NCBI GenBank assembly: GCA_003162475.1
Contig: PMOI01000022.1
Span: forward strand, 117,936 to 181,935
Length of the DNA stretch: 64,000 bases
Direction: 5' to 3'
Origin: Acidimicrobiaceae bacterium
Lineage (GTDB): Bacteria > Actinomycetota > Acidimicrobiia > Acidimicrobiales > RAAP-2
The position numbers and the translations under genes are program-made. This document shows positions 1-8,268 of this stretch, in pieces (position 1 is the stretch's first letter; each line of letters begins with the position of its first letter). The notes under the pieces were generated by a model. That model was given only the letters and a program-made list of their open reading frames with translations, was not told the origin of the DNA and made no database searches.

Positions 1-156
1 CGTCATCTGGTCCTGGTCGTCGTCGTGGAACTCATTGGCTTCGTACTCGCCGCGTTGACGTTCTTCGGCGTCGTGCACGTGTTGTTCCTCACTCAGGTAC
101 TTATCGGAGGCGCTTTCGCCCTTCTCATGGTGAGAGCGAGTGGAGCTCTGGCGTAG
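1..156 (+). CDS. C-terminal fragment of a membrane protein
   Basis: An open frame runs from the window edge to a TAG stop at 154-156 and gives 51 residues. They are almost entirely hydrophobic (runs such as LVLVVVVELIGFVLAALTFF), consistent with one or two C-terminal membrane helices. The 5' part of the gene lies outside the window, so no family can be named. Codon choice matches the neighbouring genes. The next gene is on the opposite strand, so the two converge. Confidence 0.5.
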   Translation, partial: RHLVLVVVVELIGFVLAALTFFGVVHVLFLTQVLIGGAFALLMVRASGALA

Positions 157-203
157 GAAACGCGACGAGTCAGCGAGTTCTCCGTTTGAAGAACTCGCAA
201 CCT

Positions 204-563
204 TCAGACCAGGGGACCCCGACCGGGCGCATCGGAACTGGGTCCTAACCCAGCGCGTTCTCGCACGACGGCTTCGAACGCGTCGGGATCGTCGGGCGTC
301 ACGAACGGCTTCACCGGCTTGCCGACGTCGAGGGTGAATCCGAACTTCTTCACGGAACGTCGTAGGTCCAAGTTGGCCCAGTACTTGAAGGTCCCCGTGC
401 CCCAGATTCGACCTTTTCCCCGCAGGGCACTCATGGTGAATCGCTGAATTCCCTTGACGGACGTGTAGGGAATGTCCTTGGTACCGAAGGGAAAGTAGTA
501 CCAGTGAATGCGCAACATCGTTGGTGTGCACTCGATCTTGGCGTCGTGGTACTGCTCGTTCAC
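204..563 (-). CDS. PH-like domain hypothetical protein
   Basis: A 119-residue protein with a GTG start and a weak AGGATT-type ribosome site upstream. The pattern of short hydrophobic strands and basic/aromatic residues (LRIHWYYFPFGTKDIPYTSVKGI, then a WGTGTFKYW stretch) resembles small bacterial PH-like proteins that begin with a strand rich in aromatics and carry the phrase I-P-x-x-x-V-x-x-I. It has no signal peptide and no membrane helix, so it is probably cytosolic. No enzymatic motif is visible. The family call is inference from strand pattern, and the biological role is unknown. Confidence 0.5.
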   Translation of the reverse strand: MNEQYHDAKIECTPTMLRIHWYYFPFGTKDIPYTSVKGIQRFTMSALRGKGRIWGTGTFKYWANLDLRRSVKKFGFTLDVGKPVKPFVTPDDPDAFEAVVRERAGLGPSSDAPGRGPLV

Positions 564-621
564 GGGCGAATCCTATATCTGGTCACGGCGAAAAGATGTC
601 GCAGCGAATTCGTCCAGCGAA

Positions 622-1347
622 CTACGGGAACGTTGCCGACGTGGCCGTGACGAACTTCGCTGGTTTGGCGACCGCGACCTTTTCGCCCCACTTCGAAAAC
701 AACAAGTCGCTCGACACCTTCTGGCCGCTCACGACGCCTGAGTCCGATAAGGCGAGCGGCCGATACGGCGCGGTGGTCGATACGTACAGCGTCTGGGTAC
801 CGCTACTACCCCCCGACGAGGACGTCAAGGAACCCTTGATCGCCACGGCCTCTTTGCCGTTGATCTTGTAGAGCCCGGCATCCTTCAACGTGCTGACGCC
901 CACTACTTGTTGTAGGACCGAGGGAAAAAGTATGCCCACGGCAATGTTGGCGTAGTTCTTGTTCGTCGCGGGAACGAGTACCCACTCATTCGCCAGTTTC
1001 GTGTTCTTCACACCGAAGTCCTGTGCGTAAGACGTTTTGTCGCCAAAGATGTAGAGCGTCTCGCCAAGCAGTCTGCTCGTTTCCGTCCCCCCACCCAACT
1101 TCTGCGTTTGCTGCCCCACGCTCGACGCACTATCAGTCGAAAGCGTGATTTGCACGACGCCCGCGTAGGAATCCGTCGAGACGTAGTGGACGCTGCCGGC
1201 GTTCTTCATGGCCGACGTAGCGAGGGCGAGGATCTGCGCTGGTGACTTTGACCCAAAGGGAATCGACGCCGCGCTCGTCGGCACCACGATGCCGAAAACC
1301 ATCGCCAGGAGGCAAGCAAACGTGACAAACGGCAGTCGTAAACGCAT
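622..1347 (-). CDS. Exported LolA/LppX-like hypothetical protein
   Basis: A 241-residue protein with an ATG start and a GGAG ribosome site. Residues 1-27 form a typical signal peptide ending near TSAAS; no lipobox cysteine follows, so it is probably secreted or processed by signal peptidase I rather than lipidated. The mature part begins with SPAQILALATSAMKNAGSVH and continues with alternating strands. That arrangement is characteristic of actinobacterial LppX/LprG/LolA-fold proteins, whose half-barrel binds lipids. The absence of a lipid anchor is the main departure from that family. It stands alone. The fold call is moderate and the cargo unknown. Confidence 0.55.
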   Translation of the reverse strand: MRLRLPFVTFACLLAMVFGIVVPTSAASIPFGSKSPAQILALATSAMKNAGSVHYVSTDSYAGVVQITLSTDSASSVGQQTQKLGGGTETSRLLGETLYIFGDKTSYAQDFGVKNTKLANEWVLVPATNKNYANIAVGILFPSVLQQVVGVSTLKDAGLYKINGKEAVAIKGSLTSSSGGSSGTQTLYVSTTAPYRPLALSDSGVVSGQKVSSDLLFSKWGEKVAVAKPAKFVTATSATFP

Positions 1348-1454
1348 AGGGCTCCAAGAATGGTTCGGTCACGCGATAGGGCGCAAGTAGCGCAAAACAT
1401 TACCACCGGGTCTTACGAGGATGGTGTCGACTCAGCGTCACGCACCGGTCGACG

Positions 1455-2096
1455 TCACCAGCGTGCCGCGCCCCGCTCGAGACAGTTCAGTACCTGTTCG
1501 TCAGAGGTCTGTTCAAAGTGCTCGTAGCAGTTACCCACCGCGAAAGGCCCCTCGACGACGACGAGAGCCACGAACTCATCCACCTCGCGCCTGAGTCTCG
1601 TCGCCGCCTCGACACCCGACACGGGAGTTGCCACGACCAGTCGCGAGGCCCCGCGTAGGCGAGCGACTTGGCACGCAACTCGCACGCTCGAACCCGTCGC
1701 GATTCCGTCGTCGACAATGACGACGGTCTGGCCCGTGATGTCCGTTGGCTCCTTAGCGCCGCAATAGAGCTGAGCGCGGCGTTCGAGCTCGTCGCGCTCT
1801 CGCGCGACAACGTCAGCAAACTGCGCATCAGAAACTTTCTGTGAACGAACAACGTCGTTCTCTACAACCACGGCTCCGCCTTCACCGATCGCTCCCATTG
1901 CGAGTTCACGCTGCGTCGGAGCTCCGATCTTGCGCACGATGACCACATCAAGCGGCGACGTCAACGCAACGGCGACCTCGAAAGCCACCGGAACGCCACC
2001 TCGGGGAATCCCAAGGACGACGACGCCCGCGAAGCTCGACGCGAGGCTCGCGCCCAAGGCCGCGCCGGCGTCAATTCGATCCGCGAAGCGTTGCAC
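1455..2096 (-). CDS. Phosphoribosyltransferase-domain protein
   Basis: A 213-residue type I phosphoribosyltransferase. The PRPP-binding loop is clear at about residues 126-139 (VVIVDDGIATGSSV), with the two acidic residues and the T-G-S-S turn. An early GIPRGGVPVAFEVA segment forms the pyrophosphate loop region and VRKIGAPTQRELAMGAIGEGG follows it. This order (GIPRGG, RKIG-P-xx-ELA-GA, DDG-ATG) is typical of the stand-alone phosphoribosyltransferases often found beside erythromycin-esterase or dienelactone-hydrolase genes, whose substrate is unsettled. The start is GTG. No partner gene adjoins it, so the base or sugar substrate cannot be inferred from context. Confidence 0.8.
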   Translation of the reverse strand: MQRFADRIDAGAALGASLASSFAGVVVLGIPRGGVPVAFEVAVALTSPLDVVIVRKIGAPTQRELAMGAIGEGGAVVVENDVVRSQKVSDAQFADVVARERDELERRAQLYCGAKEPTDITGQTVVIVDDGIATGSSVRVACQVARLRGASRLVVATPVSGVEAATRLRREVDEFVALVVVEGPFAVGNCYEHFEQTSDEQVLNCLERGAARW

Positions 2097-2436
2097 GAAG
2101 TAGGCATATCACCAGCCAAGAGACGCAGAAACTATCGCCGTCTCGCTCGACGCGTGGTGGCTAGAGAAAAGTCAACGTGGTGGCGACTACGTACTTCGTC
2201 GACCCCCATTTACGACCTCTTCACCCCAGCGTGAAAACTGAAGTTAGTTCTCCATTTCTTGGTCGCTCTCAAGGCAACCGACTGCTGCGCGTCAAAGCGT
2301 TCTCGGTGACCCGCGTTGAGCAATCGCGCAGAAGGGACGCCAGATATCAGGATCTAGGTCGCCTCGAGTGCGGCATCAAGTGCCACGAGGAATGGTGGCA
2401 AGATACCAAGGACGACGCTCGGCCTGCGCCACCCGT
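2097..2436. other. Intergenic, no gene seen
   Basis: About 340 bases between the divergent phosphoribosyltransferase and CHAD genes. Short frames are open here but lack ribosome sites and recognisable protein. The in-frame extension of the CHAD gene to 2368 adds a basic, low-complexity stretch that I regard as untranslated. Both flanking promoters should lie here, but I could not pick convincing -35/-10 pairs. Confidence 0.4.
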
Positions 2437-3369
2437 ATGGACCCGGAGGTCGAAGGAGGCTCGCTTCAAGTGACGAACGAGGCTCCCGGCGACCTGGAGT
2501 GTGAGATCATCAAGGGCTTCACGCGCGATATCCTCCGCGTCGCTGAACGCGATATCAAACTGGCAGATTTCAATGTCAGGCACAACCATCGAGAGGGCGT
2601 CGCTGACGACCCTGAATCAACGCGCAAGATCCGTCTGTCGTTTCGCCGCGTCCGCTATCAACTCCAGACAATGGCCACCATCGAGAGTTCTCTCGGTGCG
2701 GAATTGCTTATCGGACGCTTGCGCGACGTCGGCCAGCCCTTCGGTCGGCTCCGTGACGCCGAGATCCTCGAGTCGAGTGTCATCAAGGCGCTAGGCGACC
2801 GGGCCGATACGCCCCAGGGTCGTCAACTCATGGAGATCGCCGCGCACTCGCGTCGCATCGAGCAACAGACCACCGACCACCTCCTGAACTCTGACGCGTA
2901 CCGAGAGACTCTCAATGAAGTGAGCAAGTACCGCCGTTCGCTCCCCTCTCGACATTCAACGCCGGATTTGTTGCGACCAATGGCCGAGCGCGCGATGCGC
3001 TTGTCGTGGCGATCGCTACGCCGAGCAGCGCTGAAGGCGAAACGCAAACCCACGGACATCAACCTTCACCACACACGAATTGCGGCGAAGCGAGCTCTCT
3101 ACGCATCCCAACCGCTCTCCGGCGTGCTCGGTGCGCCGGTCGAGGAGTTTGCGCGCAACGTCACCGAATTCCAGAAATACCTGGGCAAACAACACGACCT
3201 CGCCATTGCGTCGGAGTGGTTTACAAGCGTCTCCAAGGACTACCCGGCCCTACGCAATTTCGCCAGATCGCTCGCGCGGGAGGAGCGAAAGCGCGCGGAT
3301 AAGCGGTCCAGGGGTTGGACGAAGTACTGGAAGTCCCTCGAGTCCTTTCAGCCCACCAAGAGATGGTGA
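2437..3369 (+). CDS. CHAD domain protein
   Basis: Conserved histidine alpha-helical domain (CHAD) protein of about 310 residues. The two family signatures are present: an Arg-rich helix ESTRKIRLSFRRVRYQLQT (the vH-xx-RVatRRLR motif) and, in the second half, INLHHTRIAAKRALYASQPL followed by LGKQHDLAIASEW. CHAD domains bind inorganic polyphosphate through these basic helices; what a given CHAD protein does is often unclear, and here no CYTH phosphatase domain is fused. I chose ATG 2437 over an upstream in-frame start at 2368 because the extension is not family-like. It converges with the F420-type oxidoreductase gene 35 bases downstream. Confidence 0.8.
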   Translation: MDPEVEGGSLQVTNEAPGDLECEIIKGFTRDILRVAERDIKLADFNVRHNHREGVADDPESTRKIRLSFRRVRYQLQTMATIESSLGAELLIGRLRDVGQPFGRLRDAEILESSVIKALGDRADTPQGRQLMEIAAHSRRIEQQTTDHLLNSDAYRETLNEVSKYRRSLPSRHSTPDLLRPMAERAMRLSWRSLRRAALKAKRKPTDINLHHTRIAAKRALYASQPLSGVLGAPVEEFARNVTEFQKYLGKQHDLAIASEWFTSVSKDYPALRNFARSLAREERKRADKRSRGWTKYWKSLESFQPTKRW

Positions 3370-3404
3370 GGTACACCGCCCCCTAACGATGCGGTTCCTG
3401 CGGG

Positions 3405-4400
3405 CTAGACCTTACCGATGATGAAGTCGCGATACGCGTCAATCGTGTCGTCAGGGTTGTCGTGCATGAGATAGAGCGCGAACTGATCCACGCCGAGTTC
3501 ACCGAGTTCGGCGAGGCGTTCACGATGTTGTTCGACGGGACCAAGCAGACAGAATCGATCGATGACCTCGTCGGGGACGAACTCGGCGTCGGGATTGCCG
3601 GCCTTTCCGTGGTGGCTGTAGTCGTAACCCTTACGACCCTTGATGTAATCGGTCAACGCGGGAGGAACCATGTTCGAGTCGGTTCCGTAGCGTCCAACGA
3701 TGTCGGCCACGTGATTGCCCACCATGCCACCGAACCAACGCACTTGATCGCGCTGGTGCGCGAGGTCACTACCCACGTAGGCGGGGGCGGCCACGCAGAC
3801 TTTGTACTCATCGGTGTTTCGCCCCGACGCTCGTACCGCCTCGCGCGCCGTGTCGATCGCCCACTTGACGACGAAGGGATCGGCGATCTGAAGTATCAGA
3901 CCATCGGCCTTACGACCAGCGAGCTCCAACGCCTTGGGGCCGTAGGCCGCCATCCAGACGTCGAGTTGGCCGCCCTCGACCCAGGGAATCGTGACGGTCC
4001 GATCGTTGATGACCACCCCGCGACCTTCCGCCAGTTCCTTGATCACGTTCATGCACGCCGAAAGAGTGGACAACGACGCGGGTGTTCCGCCCGTCACGCG
4101 AAGCGCCGAGTCCCCGCGTCCAATGCCACAGATCGTTCTCGGCCCGAACATCTCGTTCAGCGTGGCGAAAAGTGACGCCGTCACGGTCCAGTCGCGCGTG
4201 ATCGGATTGGTCACCATCGGACCAACGGTTATGTGATCGGTGGCGCCGAGTATCTGAGAATAGATGACGAAGGGTTCTTGCCAGAGGACGACTGAGTCGA
4301 ACGTCCAAAAGTGCGTGAACCCGGCGTCCTCCGCGCGTTTGGCAAGTTCGACGACGTTCCTCGCGGGTGCGTTGGTTTGCGCGACGAGACCAAAGTCCAT
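3405..4400 (-). CDS. F420-dependent LLM-class oxidoreductase
   Basis: A 331-residue luciferase-like (TIM-barrel) protein, last gene of the hydantoin operon. It starts MDFGLVAQTNAPA, with WTFDSVVLWQEPF, a GPMVTNPITRDWTVTA strand and GIGRGDSALRVTG, all typical of the F420-using branch close to methylenetetrahydromethanopterin reductase. It resembles the actinobacterial family known as CPS_4043-type, whose reaction is unknown. I use ATG 4400 because a GGAAAG ribosome site precedes it by about nine bases; the longer frame to 4508 would overlap the hydantoinase and add a non-homologous tail. Being co-directional with hydantoinase and amidohydrolase genes, it is a candidate redox step of the same pathway (inference). 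Confidence 0.85.
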   Translation of the reverse strand: MDFGLVAQTNAPARNVVELAKRAEDAGFTHFWTFDSVVLWQEPFVIYSQILGATDHITVGPMVTNPITRDWTVTASLFATLNEMFGPRTICGIGRGDSALRVTGGTPASLSTLSACMNVIKELAEGRGVVINDRTVTIPWVEGGQLDVWMAAYGPKALELAGRKADGLILQIADPFVVKWAIDTAREAVRASGRNTDEYKVCVAAPAYVGSDLAHQRDQVRWFGGMVGNHVADIVGRYGTDSNMVPPALTDYIKGRKGYDYSHHGKAGNPDAEFVPDEVIDRFCLLGPVEQHRERLAELGELGVDQFALYLMHDNPDDTIDAYRDFIIGKV

Positions 4401-4464
4401 CAGGTGAATCTTTCCGTCGCGTGCTGCTCGAAGTCCCAAGTCCGAGCTCCGCGAACGTACTCGA

Positions 4465-5868
4465 TCATCGGAGGTACCCGTTGAGGCCCCGGCGAAGGAA
4501 CTGACCATCGCCCTTGCGTCCCGCGTACTGTCCGTTCTCGATCACGACGGCCCCTCGTGACAAGACGGTCTTCACCTCACCCTTCACCGTCATCCCCTCG
4601 TAGGCCGAGTAGTCGACGTTCATGTGGTGCGTGTCGACCGAGAACGTGTGGGTGGCGTTGGGATCGTAAAGCACGATATCCGCGTCCGATCCCGGCGCGA
4701 TGATTCCCTTCTTTGGAAAGAGACCGAACATCCGTGCGGGAGTCGTCGCCGTGACGTCCACCCAACGAGCGAGCGAGAGCTCACCCATGGCGACACCCTG
4801 GAAGATCAAGTCGACGCGATGTTCGATGCCCGGGATGCCGTTGGGGATCTTGGAGAAGTCACCCACGCCGAGTTCCTTCTGTTCCTTGAAGCAGAAAGGA
4901 CAGTGGTCCGTCGAGACGATGCTGAGGTCGTCGGTGCGCAGGCCTCGCCAGAGATCGGCGTGGTGATGTTCGGGACGAAGCGGTGGTGAGCAGACGTACT
5001 TCGCACCCTCGAATCCCTCGCGAGCGAGATCGGCGTCGGAGAGGAAGAGGTACTGCGGACAGGTCTCGGCGAAGACGCTTTGGCCGCGGTCCCTCGCCTC
5101 GACCACTTCGTCGAGCGCCTCGGCGGCGGAGAGGTGGACAATGTAGAGCGGCGCGCGCGTGACGAGCGCCAGTTGAATCGCCCGGTGCGTCGCTTCGGCT
5201 TCGAGCGCGACTGGACGGGTCAGGCCGTGGAACCTGGGACTGCCCTCCCCCTTCGCGAGCGCTTGAGCGACCAGCACGTCAATGGCGATCCCGTTCTCCG
5301 CGTGCATCATGATGGTCGCGCCGTTCGCGGCGGCCTGTTGCATGGCTTGGGTGATCTCGCCGTCGGTGGAGTAGAAGACGCCCGGGTAGGCCATAAACAA
5401 CTTGAAACTGGACAGTCCCTCGTCGACGACGAGGTCCATCTCCTTCAGCGATGCCTCGTTGACGTCCGACACGATCATGTGGAAGCCGTAATCAATGGCG
5501 CAGTTGCCCTCGGCCTTGGCGTGCCACGCGTCAAGGCCCTCTCGAAGGCTCTTTCCCTTGGACTGAATGGCGAAGTCGATGATGGTGGTCGTGCCTCCGA
5601 AGGCCGCCGCGCGCGTTCCCGTTTCGAAGGTGTCCACCGAGTGCGTGCCCCCGAAGGGCATCTCCAAGTGGGTGTGCCCGTCAATCGCGCCCGGGATGAC
5701 GTACTGGCCACTGGCGTCGATGACGCGGTCCGCGCCCACTCTCCAGAGTTCTGACGTGGTGGTGCCGGGCGCAGCCAGTCCGACGATGGTCTCGCCGTCG
5801 ACGAAGACGTCCGCCGCGAAGGGACCACTCGCGTTGATGACGGTGCCACCAATGATCAAAGTCTTCAT
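4465..5868 (-). CDS. hydA: Dihydropyrimidinase / D-hydantoinase
   Basis: A 467-residue cyclic amidohydrolase, the usual length for the family. Metal-binding and catalytic signatures are in order: GAIDGHTHLEM near residue 62 (HxH), SSFKLFMAYPG near 155 carrying the lysine that is carboxylated to bridge the metals, MMHAENG near 188, IVHLSAAEA near 244 and STDHCPF near 320 with the metal-binding aspartate. It opens dihydrouracil, dihydrothymine or hydantoin rings to N-carbamoyl amino acids in the cytosol. The nitrilase-family gene upstream would remove the carbamoyl group. Separate allantoinase or collagen-like DRP identities are unlikely because the pattern is that of bacterial hydantoinases. 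Exact substrate and enantiomer preference cannot be read here. Confidence 0.93.
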   Translation of the reverse strand: MKTLIIGGTVINASGPFAADVFVDGETIVGLAAPGTTTSELWRVGADRVIDASGQYVIPGAIDGHTHLEMPFGGTHSVDTFETGTRAAAFGGTTTIIDFAIQSKGKSLREGLDAWHAKAEGNCAIDYGFHMIVSDVNEASLKEMDLVVDEGLSSFKLFMAYPGVFYSTDGEITQAMQQAAANGATIMMHAENGIAIDVLVAQALAKGEGSPRFHGLTRPVALEAEATHRAIQLALVTRAPLYIVHLSAAEALDEVVEARDRGQSVFAETCPQYLFLSDADLAREGFEGAKYVCSPPLRPEHHHADLWRGLRTDDLSIVSTDHCPFCFKEQKELGVGDFSKIPNGIPGIEHRVDLIFQGVAMGELSLARWVDVTATTPARMFGLFPKKGIIAPGSDADIVLYDPNATHTFSVDTHHMNVDYSAYEGMTVKGEVKTVLSRGAVVIENGQYAGRKGDGQFLRRGLNGYLR

Positions 5869-5903
5869 GGAACGTTCCTTCTTTCTTCGAGTACCGGCGA
5901 TGG

Positions 5904-6764
5904 CTAAGGAGCGACCAGGCTTTCGTAGCTGTCCGGACGTCGGTCGCGATAGAACGCCCAGGTGTGACGGACCTCCTTCAACACGTTGAGGTCGAGATCG
6001 CGCACGATGACTTCGTCGTCCGTGTCGGAAGCGGCGTCACCGACGAGTTGACCACGAGGGTCGACGAAGTACGACGAACCGTAGAAACTGTTGTCGCCAA
6101 GTTCTTCGACGCCTACGCGATTGATCGCTCCGACGAAGTACTCGTTCGCGACCGCCGCCGCGGGCTGCTCGAGGTTCCACAGGTAGACGGACAGGCCCCG
6201 ACTCGTCGCCGAAGGATTGAAGACGATCTTCGCGCCGGCCAGACCGAGCGCGCGCCATCCCTCGGGAAAGTGTCGGTCGTAACAGATGTAGACGCCAACC
6301 GGACCGACGGCTGTCTGAAAGATCGGGTAGCCGAGGTTGCCCGGTCGAAAGTAGAACTTCTCCCAGAATCCCTTCACTTGGGGAATATGGTGCTTGCGGT
6401 ACTTCCCCAAATAGGTGCCGTCCGCGTCGATGACGAAGGCCGTGTTGTAGAAGACACCTTCTTGTTCGACCTCGTAAATGGGCACGACGAGCACCATGTG
6501 GGTCTCTCGAGCCAACGCTTGCATCAACTCGGTGGTAGGCCCCGGGATGGACTCGGTGTAGGAGAAGTACGCGGGGTCTTGCACCTGGCAGAAGTAGGGA
6601 CCGTAGAAGAGTTCCTGGAAGCAGAGAATCTGCGCGCCTTGCGCCGCCGCCTTGCGGGCGAGCGCCACGTTGGCCGCGATCATTGAATCCTTGTCGCCAG
6701 TCCACTTCGTCTGGACGAGTGCCGCGCGAACGATCTCGTTGGTGGTGCCCTCTGGAGTAGTCAT
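5904..6764 (-). CDS. N-carbamoyl amidohydrolase (beta-ureidopropionase type)
   Basis: A 286-residue nitrilase-superfamily enzyme. The Glu-Lys-Cys triad is visible: LCFQELFYGPYFC (Glu), YRKHHIPQVKGFWEKFYFRPG (Lys) and GVYICYDRHFPEGWRALGLAGA (Cys). The RKHHIP and YDRHFPE context is that of beta-ureidopropionase and N-carbamoyl-amino-acid hydrolases rather than nitrilases. It would convert the hydantoinase product to the amino acid (beta-alanine from uracil), releasing CO2 and ammonia. The open frame extends a further 210 codons upstream, but that part overlaps the opposite-strand gene at 6909 and is unlike the family, so ATG 6764 (MTTPEG) is taken as start. It is first in the three-gene operon. 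Confidence 0.9.
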   Translation of the reverse strand: MTTPEGTTNEIVRAALVQTKWTGDKDSMIAANVALARKAAAQGAQILCFQELFYGPYFCQVQDPAYFSYTESIPGPTTELMQALARETHMVLVVPIYEVEQEGVFYNTAFVIDADGTYLGKYRKHHIPQVKGFWEKFYFRPGNLGYPIFQTAVGPVGVYICYDRHFPEGWRALGLAGAKIVFNPSATSRGLSVYLWNLEQPAAAVANEYFVGAINRVGVEELGDNSFYGSSYFVDPRGQLVGDAASDTDDEVIVRDLDLNVLKEVRHTWAFYRDRRPDSYESLVAP

Positions 6765-6908
6765 TCGCTTCACCTCGAAGTTCTGTTCAACGTGGAAATG
6801 CCGTACGAATATCTCCTGTGTCGAACATACTTTCGACCAGATTGGGATACTAGACCCGAACGTGGATTGCTTCGAAACTTCATCGTCTCTCAGGCGTAGG
6901 GTCGTCGT

Positions 6909-7349
6909 ATGAGTCTGAAACAGCGTGGTGTCGATCTCGGGTTCAAGGCAATGAACTCGACGCACCGTGCGGTTCTTCTCCTCAGTGGAGGCCACGTTGG
7001 AGGTTCGATCTTGGGCAGGCCCATGATTGAACTGCTCACGGTTGGGCGCAAATCGGGCGTAGTCCGCTCGACCATGCTCTTGGCGCCCATCGTCGACGGC
7101 GACCGAGTGGTCCTCGTCGCCTCCAAAGGAGGCGACGACCGAGACCCCGATTGGTATCGAAACCTCGTAGCCAATCCCGACGTCGAGCTGACAATGGCGG
7201 GCGAACAACGACCCATGCGAGCGCGCCTCGCGACCACGGAGGAACAGTCCGAACTCTGGCCCCGCGTGGTGAAGTCCTATAAGCCTTACGCCAGTTATCA
7301 ACGACGCACGACACGCGAGATTCCCCTGGTGATCTGCGAACCGCGCTGA
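6909..7349 (+). CDS. Deazaflavin (F420)-dependent nitroreductase-like protein
   Basis: A 146-residue split-barrel protein of the DDN/FDOR-A family. Family features are GRPMIELLTVGRKSGVVRSTML near residues 37-58 and VASKGGDDRDPDWYRNLVANPDVEL near 75-99, the latter being the typical K-G-G-x-xx-P-W-xx-N-L segment that contacts F420. Members reduce quinones, nitro-imidazoles or enones with F420H2. It is divergent from the hydantoin operon, with about 145 bases between the two starts, and may share its control region. Physiological substrate unknown. Confidence 0.85.
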   Translation: MSLKQRGVDLGFKAMNSTHRAVLLLSGGHVGGSILGRPMIELLTVGRKSGVVRSTMLLAPIVDGDRVVLVASKGGDDRDPDWYRNLVANPDVELTMAGEQRPMRARLATTEEQSELWPRVVKSYKPYASYQRRTTREIPLVICEPR

Positions 7350-7432
7350 GGGCCAATCTGCCGTACGAGTTGGAGTAGAGACTGCGCACACCACCTACGA
7401 GCTCGGGGCCTAATCACTTGGTCTTTGGCGAC

Positions 7433-7987
7433 CTAGAGTTGCGCCACCCACTCGTGCACGGTCATCACGTTCGCTTGGCGGGGAAAGACCTTCTCCATGA
7501 GCACCCGATGCACTTCGGCGTCGGCGTCGAGGCACGCGTCACTGAGAACGGTGATACCAAAATCCAAGTCCGCCGCCTGTCGAATCGTCGAAAGCACGAC
7601 GCCACTCGTGGCGATGCCGCTGAGGACCAAAGAATCGATGCCTTTCGCTCGAAGCACGACGTCAAGGTCGCTCCCCGCAAAGGCGCTGACGCGACGTTTC
7701 GTGACGATCACGTCGCCTGGCTCTACCGCCAGGTCCGAGTGCACCTGGGTCGTTGGACCGTCTTCAGCCATCGCCTGCAAATTGGCCAACGCCGAGAACG
7801 ACTTGTTTCGAGGGCTCACTTCGGGTGCACCGTCGCGGAAGGCGACGCGCACGAAGATGACCTGGACGCTCGCTCGATGAGCGGCGTCCAGTGCGGAAGC
7901 AATCGTGTCGATAAGCGGTGCACACTCGTCGGAGAATCGTTCGACGATCCCGTTTTGCATATCCATGACAAGCAGGGCGTGGCTCAT
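7433..7987 (-). CDS. Isochorismatase-fold protein without catalytic Cys
   Basis: A cysteine-hydrolase/isochorismatase-family protein of 184 residues. The Asp (LLVMDMQNGIV) and Lys (VIVTKRRVSAFAGSDLD) of the usual triad are present. At the nucleophile position the sequence is GIATSGVVLSTIRQAADLDF, where amidases of this fold have GxxTxxCV; a valine sits where the cysteine would be. A hydrolysis chemistry like that of Cys-less isochorismatases, or a non-enzymatic role, is possible. ATG 7987 is preferred to 7999 because GAGGAGA lies five bases upstream of it. The downstream flank converges with the DDN-like gene, and the upstream flank is the tRNA-Arg gene. Confidence 0.8.
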   Translation of the reverse strand: MSHALLVMDMQNGIVERFSDECAPLIDTIASALDAAHRASVQVIFVRVAFRDGAPEVSPRNKSFSALANLQAMAEDGPTTQVHSDLAVEPGDVIVTKRRVSAFAGSDLDVVLRAKGIDSLVLSGIATSGVVLSTIRQAADLDFGITVLSDACLDADAEVHRVLMEKVFPRQANVMTVHEWVAQL

Positions 7988-8003
7988 GATTCTCCTCATA
8001 TTT

Positions 8004-8078
8004 TGGTGCCCCCGGCAGGATTCGAACCTGCGCTCACGGTTTAGGAAACCGATGCTCTATCCCCTGAGCTACGGGAGC
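8004..8078 (-). tRNA. tRNA-Arg (anticodon CCT)
   Basis: On the minus strand the gene begins GCTCCCGTAGCTCA and ends with a TTCGAATC T-arm, acceptor CGGGGGC, discriminator A and an encoded CCA. Acceptor strands GCTCCCG and CGGGGGC pair over seven positions, including one T-G. The anticodon loop reads TTCCTAA, giving CCT, which decodes AGG arginine. Confidence 0.93.
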
Positions 8079-8268
8079 CGCGCCAACTTGTTCCAATGTG
8101 GCTCCAATATTTCGTGAGGTCCACGTAACAGCAACAAGGCGATTCAATGGTACAGGCTCACTCGTTGAGCGGCCGAAGACGGTCCGGAGTTATAAACGTC
8201 GATCGGTGGGGACTGGCATCATCGCTAGATAATGCAGACCAAAATCGGTGCAGGCTGACTAGGGACTG

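Noticed and set aside
6765..7394. In-frame upstream extension of the ureidopropionase-type gene
   Set aside because: It is unlike the family, lies antisense to the deazaflavin-oxidoreductase gene, and the internal ATG at 6764 gives a normal-length enzyme.
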